Positions 60,296 to 64,000 of a DNA stretch of 64,000 nt are shown piece after piece. The notes beneath the pieces were generated by a model. That model ran no database searches. It had not been told where the DNA came from and saw only the letters and a program-made list of their open reading frames with translations. Made by a program: the position numbers and the translations under genes. Source of the DNA: Arthrobacter sp. CDRTa11 (GTDB lineage Bacteria; Actinomycetota; Actinomycetes; Actinomycetales; Micrococcaceae); NCBI RefSeq assembly GCF_026427775.1, contig NZ_CP044532.1, positions 992,001-1,056,000 of the forward strand, written 5' to 3'. The first letter of the stretch is position 1, and every line of letters starts with the position of its first letter.

Positions 60296-61222
60296 ATGAA
60301 TGCAAATCAGATCGACCAGCAAACGCTGCTCCAGAATGAACGTGACCCCCTCACACATACCCCGGTGCACCTGCTCTCGCTGGACGGAGTGGGCAAGCAC
60401 TACGGCAACATCATCGCCCTGTCCGATGTCACCATGGCTGTGGACAACGGCCGCGTCACCTGCGTCCTGGGCGACAACGGTGCAGGCAAGTCCACGCTGA
60501 TCAAGATCATCGCCGGCCTGCACCAGCACGATGCCGGAGTGCTGAACATCCTGGGTGAGGAACGCAAATTCAGCTCCCCGCGAGAGGCCCTCGACGCCGG
60601 GATCGCGACCGTGTACCAGGACCTGGCCGTAGTTCCGCTGATGCCGATCTGGCGCAACTTCTTCCTCGGCTCGGAACTGACCTCAGGCTGGGGCCCGTTC
60701 AAAAGCATGGACGTCGAGAAAATGAAGGCCATCACGCTCAAGGAACTCGCCGAGATGGGCATCGACCTCCGCGATGTCGAACAGCCCATCGGCCAGCTCT
60801 CCGGCGGTGAACGCCAATGCGTCGCGATCGCCCGCGCGGTGTACTTCGGCGCGAAGGTCCTCATCCTGGACGAGCCGACGGCGGCCCTGGGCGTGAAGCA
60901 GTCCGGCGTGGTCCTGCGCTACATCCTGCAGGCCCGCGACCGCGGACTCGGCGTCATCTTCATTACCCATAACCCGCACCACGCCTTCCCTGTCGGGGAC
61001 CGCTTCCTGCTTCTCAAACGCGGCAAGTCGATCGGCTACTACGACAAAAAGGACATCACCCTGGACGAACTCACCGCCCAGATGGCCGGTGGCGCGGAAC
61101 TGGCCGAGTTAGCCCACGAACTCGAACAACTCGGCGGACACGGCGACATCGTCAAAGAAGTCCAGGCCGAAGTCGCCGAAGTCTCAGATACGGCCCCGGC
61201 CGGCGCTCCGAAGCACGCCTAG
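60296..61222 (+). CDS. Sugar ABC transporter ATP-binding protein (FrcA type)
   Basis: A 308-residue, single-domain ATPase; the usual RbsA of this transporter class has two. Walker [10 protein letters not shown] (about residue 64), signature [15 protein letters not shown], Walker [14 protein letters not shown] and the H-loop [10 protein letters not shown]. The C-terminal about 45 residues are a Glu/Ala-rich extension. FrcA-like single-domain ATPases energise fructose/ribose-type permeases. It ends before a 19-bp perfect hairpin. Confidence 0.93.
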   Translation: MNANQIDQQTLLQNERDPLTHTPVHLLSLDGVGKHYGNIIALSDVTMAVDNGRVTCVLGDNGAGKSTLIKIIAGLHQHDAGVLNILGEERKFSSPREALDAGIATVYQDLAVVPLMPIWRNFFLGSELTSGWGPFKSMDVEKMKAITLKELAEMGIDLRDVEQPIGQLSGGERQCVAIARAVYFGAKVLILDEPTAALGVKQSGVVLRYILQARDRGLGVIFITHNPHHAFPVGDRFLLLKRGKSIGYYDKKDITLDELTAQMAGGAELAELAHELEQLGGHGDIVKEVQAEVAEVSDTAPAGAPKHA

Positions 61223-61230
61223 CGGCAGCA

Positions 61231-61274
61231 CATAGCGGGGTGCTCCGGAGGAATATCCGGAGCACCCCGCTATG
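61231..61274 (+). terminator. Perfect 19-bp hairpin after the ABC transporter
   Basis: CATAGCGGGGTGCTCCGGA and its exact complement TCCGGAGCACCCCGCTATG pair around a GGAATA loop. There is no T-tract, so it may set relative expression or protect the upstream mRNA rather than fully terminate; the Gfo/Idh gene begins 58 bases later. Confidence 0.8.
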
Positions 61275-61331
61275 CCTGCGCGGACCGTCCGGCGAACTTA
61301 AGCACACCAACGCACACGATAGGGGAATACC

Positions 61332-62330
61332 ATGCCGATCCGGGTAGGCGTCATCGGCGCCGGAGTTATGGGCGCCGACCACATCAGGAACCTTTCCACC
61401 ACCATCGGCGGTGCTGAGGTCACCTTCGTGGCAGATCTCGACGCCGACCGCGCCGCCGCGGCAGCGCCGCGCTCCGCACGCATCACCACAGACCCGTCGG
61501 AGCTGATCAACTCCAGTGAGGTGGACGCCGTCGTCGTTGCCTCGCATGATTCCACGCACGCCGGATTGGTCATGGAGTGCTTCGAGGCCATGACACCGGT
61601 CCTGTGCGAAAAGCCCTTGGCGCCTACCGTTTTGGAAGGCCTGGAGGTAGTCGCCGCGGACGCGGACAGGATGGCCGCAACGGGAGCCTCCCTGCTCTCG
61701 CTTGGCTTCATGCGACGCTTCGACCCGGGCTACGTTGCACTCCGGCAGGCCGTGCAGGGCCGCGCTCAGGGCGAGCCCCTGATGGTCCACTGCATCAGCC
61801 GTAATGCCACCGCAGCTCCCGGTGCCACCTCCGAATCGGCCATCACCAATTCCGCCATCCACGAGCTGGACATCATTCCCTGGCTTCTGGACTCTCCCAT
61901 CACGGAAGTGTCCTGGCAAGCCGGAAAAAGTACCCGGAACGCGGGTGCCGGGCTGCGGGATCCGGCATTTATGATGCTCCACACCGCTGATGGAACCCTC
62001 ACCACCCTCGAGTTGTACCTGAATGCGCAGTACGGCTATACCACCCGCTGTGAGGTCGTTTCTGAGCGTGGAACGACTGCCCTGCAGGATTCGGCGCTGC
62101 TGGGCATCGAGCAAGAGGGCTCCAGCCAGGTACGGATCCCCGCGGACTGGCGCCCCAGGTTCGCCGAGGCATACCGGCTGCAGCTGCAGGCCTGGATTTC
62201 CGCACTCGCAGCCGGAGAGAAGCCCCCACTCGCGGGCGCTCAAGAGGGACTCAACGCCGCGCTCGTGGCCCAAGCCATGATCCAGTCCCTGCATAGCGAC
62301 GGTGCCTCCACGAAAGTGAGCTACACATGA
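61332..62330 (+). CDS. Gfo/Idh/MocA family oxidoreductase, IolG-like
   Basis: A 332-residue NAD-dependent dehydrogenase, similar in layout to the IolG of this window: RVGVIGAGVMGADHIRNL against AVIGAGRMGADHIQRL, and both contain the block LGFMRRFDPGY / VGFMRRFDAEY. EKP site PVLCEKPLAP. It probably oxidises an inositol isomer or related cyclitol. Its stop overlaps the next gene start by 4 bases. RBS AGGGGAA lies 3 bases before the ATG. Confidence 0.9.
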   Translation: MPIRVGVIGAGVMGADHIRNLSTTIGGAEVTFVADLDADRAAAAAPRSARITTDPSELINSSEVDAVVVASHDSTHAGLVMECFEAMTPVLCEKPLAPTVLEGLEVVAADADRMAATGASLLSLGFMRRFDPGYVALRQAVQGRAQGEPLMVHCISRNATAAPGATSESAITNSAIHELDIIPWLLDSPITEVSWQAGKSTRNAGAGLRDPAFMMLHTADGTLTTLELYLNAQYGYTTRCEVVSERGTTALQDSALLGIEQEGSSQVRIPADWRPRFAEAYRLQLQAWISALAAGEKPPLAGAQEGLNAALVAQAMIQSLHSDGASTKVSYT

Positions 62331-63376
62331 CCGCTTCGGCCCTCCCACAGTCCCGGGTGCCCGGATCCCGCGATGCTCCCGCGCTGCGGTGGGGCATCAT
62401 GGGCCCCGGCTGGATTGCCGAACGGTTCACCGAATCCATCCAGGCCCACACCGGGCAGGTGATCGCCGCCGTCGGGTCCCGTTCCCTGAGCCGGTCCAAG
62501 GCCTTCGCGGAAGCATACGACGTAGCCGCGGCCTACGGCAGCTATGAGGAACTGGCCGCCGCCCCGGACATCGATATCGTCTACGTCTGCACACCGCATA
62601 CGGGCCACCACGCGGCCGCTGTGCTGATTATCGACGCCGGCAAGCACGTCCTGATCGAAAAGCCGATCGGAATCAACGCGGGCCAGGCCCGGGACATCGC
62701 CGCCCGGGCACAGGCTGCCGGAGTATTCGCCGCCGAGGCCATGTGGACGTTCTTCCTGCCGAAGTTTGATGTGATCCGACAAATTCTCGACGCCGGGACC
62801 CTCGGCACCATCACCACGGTCGTCGCGGAGTACGGCGAGCACTTCGACCCCACCCACCGCATCTTCAACCCGGAACTGGCCGGCGGCCCGCTGCTTGACC
62901 TGGGCACCTACCCGCTGGCACTTATCACCGAGGTGCTTGGCAGCCCGCAGCGGCTGCTCGCCGTGGGGCAACCCCACGAATCCGGGGTCAATGCCCAGCT
63001 TTCTGCCGTTATGCAGTTCGACGGCGGTGCCCAGGCGGTGGTGAACACCCACGTGCACAACTTCACGCCCACGGCCGCAACGGTGGTCGGTTCCGAGGCG
63101 ACCCTGACCATCGAGGGGCCCTTCAACATGCCTGGCGGTTTTGAGGTCCGTTTCCCTGACGGAACGCGCCTGCGCCATGACGAACCGGCCGGCGGCCACT
63201 TCGAAGGCCTGCACTTTGAGGCGGCTGCGGTGGCGCGCGCCATTGCCGCCGGCGACACGCAAGCCGGCCAGCGGACGCTGACGGCCTCCATCCGCACCCT
63301 GGAAGTGGCCGATGAAATCCGCCGGCAGCTGGGCGTTGTGTTCCCCGGCGAAGCCGGCACTGCGGCCACGCCGTGA
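62327..63376 (+). CDS. Gfo/Idh/MocA family oxidoreductase
   Basis: A 349-residue dehydrogenase of a different subgroup. The Rossmann start is WGIMGPGWIAERFTESI after an N-terminal extension of 20 residues; GKHVLIEKPIGINAGQA is the EKP site. GGPLLDLGTYPLALITEVLG resembles dihydrodiol/glucose-fructose dehydrogenase-type members. The substrate is unknown. It is translationally coupled to the preceding IolG-like gene (ATGA overlap). Confidence 0.9.
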   Translation: MTASALPQSRVPGSRDAPALRWGIMGPGWIAERFTESIQAHTGQVIAAVGSRSLSRSKAFAEAYDVAAAYGSYEELAAAPDIDIVYVCTPHTGHHAAAVLIIDAGKHVLIEKPIGINAGQARDIAARAQAAGVFAAEAMWTFFLPKFDVIRQILDAGTLGTITTVVAEYGEHFDPTHRIFNPELAGGPLLDLGTYPLALITEVLGSPQRLLAVGQPHESGVNAQLSAVMQFDGGAQAVVNTHVHNFTPTAATVVGSEATLTIEGPFNMPGGFEVRFPDGTRLRHDEPAGGHFEGLHFEAAAVARAIAAGDTQAGQRTLTASIRTLEVADEIRRQLGVVFPGEAGTAATP

Positions 63377-63443
63377 CCACCCACTCCAGCCACGCTCCGG
63401 AACTGACCCACCCACACGTTTTGACCAGCGAAAGGACCAGCCC

Positions 63444-64000
63444 ATGGCTTATCTCACCCACAACCCTGCTCAAGTCCAGGCACCCGTCCGGATCGGACTC
63501 ATAGGCTCCGGCTGGATGGGGGCGTTCCATGCCGACAGCATTGGACGGCGCGTCCCGGGCTCCGTCCTGGAAGCCATCGCCGACCCGAACCTGGAATCCG
63601 CGCAGACCCTCGCCCACGCGCTCGGCACCACAAAAGTGACGGCCAACGCAGAAGACATCCTGGCGGACCCGGAGATCGATGCCGTGATCATCGCGAGCCC
63701 TGCCCGCTTCCATTCGTCCCTGATCGCCCAGGCCGCCGCCGCAGGAAAGCACGTCTTCTGCGAAAAGCCGGCAGGCCAGGGCCTCGAAGAACTCGACGCC
63801 GCACTCGCCGCCGTGGAGGAAGCCGGCGTGCACTTCCAGGTTGGCTTCAACCGGCGCTACGCCGACGACTTCCAGGCCGCCAAGAAGGACCTCGCGGCGG
63901 GCATCGCCGGGACCCCGCAGCTGCTGCGCTCACTGACCCGCGATCCCGGCAACGGAAGCATCCCGAACGCCGCCAAGGTCCCGGCTTGGACCATCTTCCT
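63444..64000 (+). CDS. Gfo/Idh/MocA family oxidoreductase (partial, cut by window end)
   Basis: The sixth paralogue, with 185 codons visible. VRIGLIGSGWMGAFHADSIG is the Rossmann start, VFCEKPAGQGLEELDAAL the EKP site and FQVGFNRRYADDF the following block. AAAGGA lies 8 bases before ATG 63444, 67 bases after the preceding stop. The C-terminal domain is beyond the window, so the subgroup cannot be judged. Confidence 0.88.
   Translation, partial: MAYLTHNPAQVQAPVRIGLIGSGWMGAFHADSIGRRVPGSVLEAIADPNLESAQTLAHALGTTKVTANAEDILADPEIDAVIIASPARFHSSLIAQAAAAGKHVFCEKPAGQGLEELDAALAAVEEAGVHFQVGFNRRYADDFQAAKKDLAAGIAGTPQLLRSLTRDPGNGSIPNAAKVPAWTIF

Overview
The window is 64 kb of high-GC chromosomal DNA from an actinobacterium, most likely a soil Micrococcales of the Arthrobacter/Pseudarthrobacter type. 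This is inferred from an IdeR-type DtxR repressor with every canonical metal ligand, a DUF3027 gene next to a long cold-shock protein, c-di-AMP (ydaO-type) riboswitches ahead of secreted cell-wall hydrolases, frequent GTG/TTG starts, and a large inositol/sugar catabolic island. I see no insertion sequence, phage, CRISPR array or rRNA. Coding density is high and most of the window reads as ordinary chromosome.

Layout. 1-10.2 kb: an ECF sigma factor with a membrane-anchored partner, an RNase HI fused to a DUF4440-like domain, a lone WXG100 protein, an OmpR-type two-component system, and an XPB-like helicase beside a helicase-associated protein. 10.3-17.3 kb: cold-shock protein plus DUF3027, serC, ideR/dtxR, and three secreted cell-wall enzymes (M23 and two NlpC/P60), two of them behind c-di-AMP riboswitches. 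17.3-21.4 kb: HNH nuclease and molybdenum cofactor genes (mobA, DUF6457, moeA, fdhD). 21.5-30.1 kb: GH38 alpha-mannosidase, an HTH/membrane-protein pair, and an ABC-F ATPase plus ABC exporter behind a likely transcription attenuator. 30.1-41.3 kb: NUDIX, DUF6314, tRNA-Arg(CCT), small membrane proteins and lipoproteins, an inositol-phosphatase-like enzyme, PcrA/UvrD helicase, a glycosyltransferase and sucCD. 41.3-44.2 kb: ArsR/SRPBCC and MarR/MFS pairs.

44.4-64.0 kb is a myo-inositol/sugar catabolic island. It starts with an MSAD-like tautomerase, then the operon iolC, an IolJ-type aldolase, iolD, iolA(mmsA), iolE, iolG and iolH. A convergent operon of two Gfo/Idh/MocA oxidoreductases and a sugar isomerase is divergent from a LacI regulator. 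A sugar ABC transporter (binding lipoprotein, permease, single-domain ATPase) follows, then three more Gfo/Idh/MocA genes, the last cut by the window end.

The most interesting regulatory signal is a short palindromic box (TGTCAGGACA and variants) at the tautomerase, the iolC promoter and the transporter promoter. At the last two it lies at exactly the same distance from a TTGACA -35, and a related copy overlaps the -35 of the LacI-divergent operon. It resembles the IolR motif of Corynebacterium, although no IolR gene is in the window. iolB is absent from the otherwise complete iol operon. The other strong signals are the attenuator hairpin and candidate leader peptide ahead of the ABC-F gene, and the tandem c-di-AMP riboswitches.
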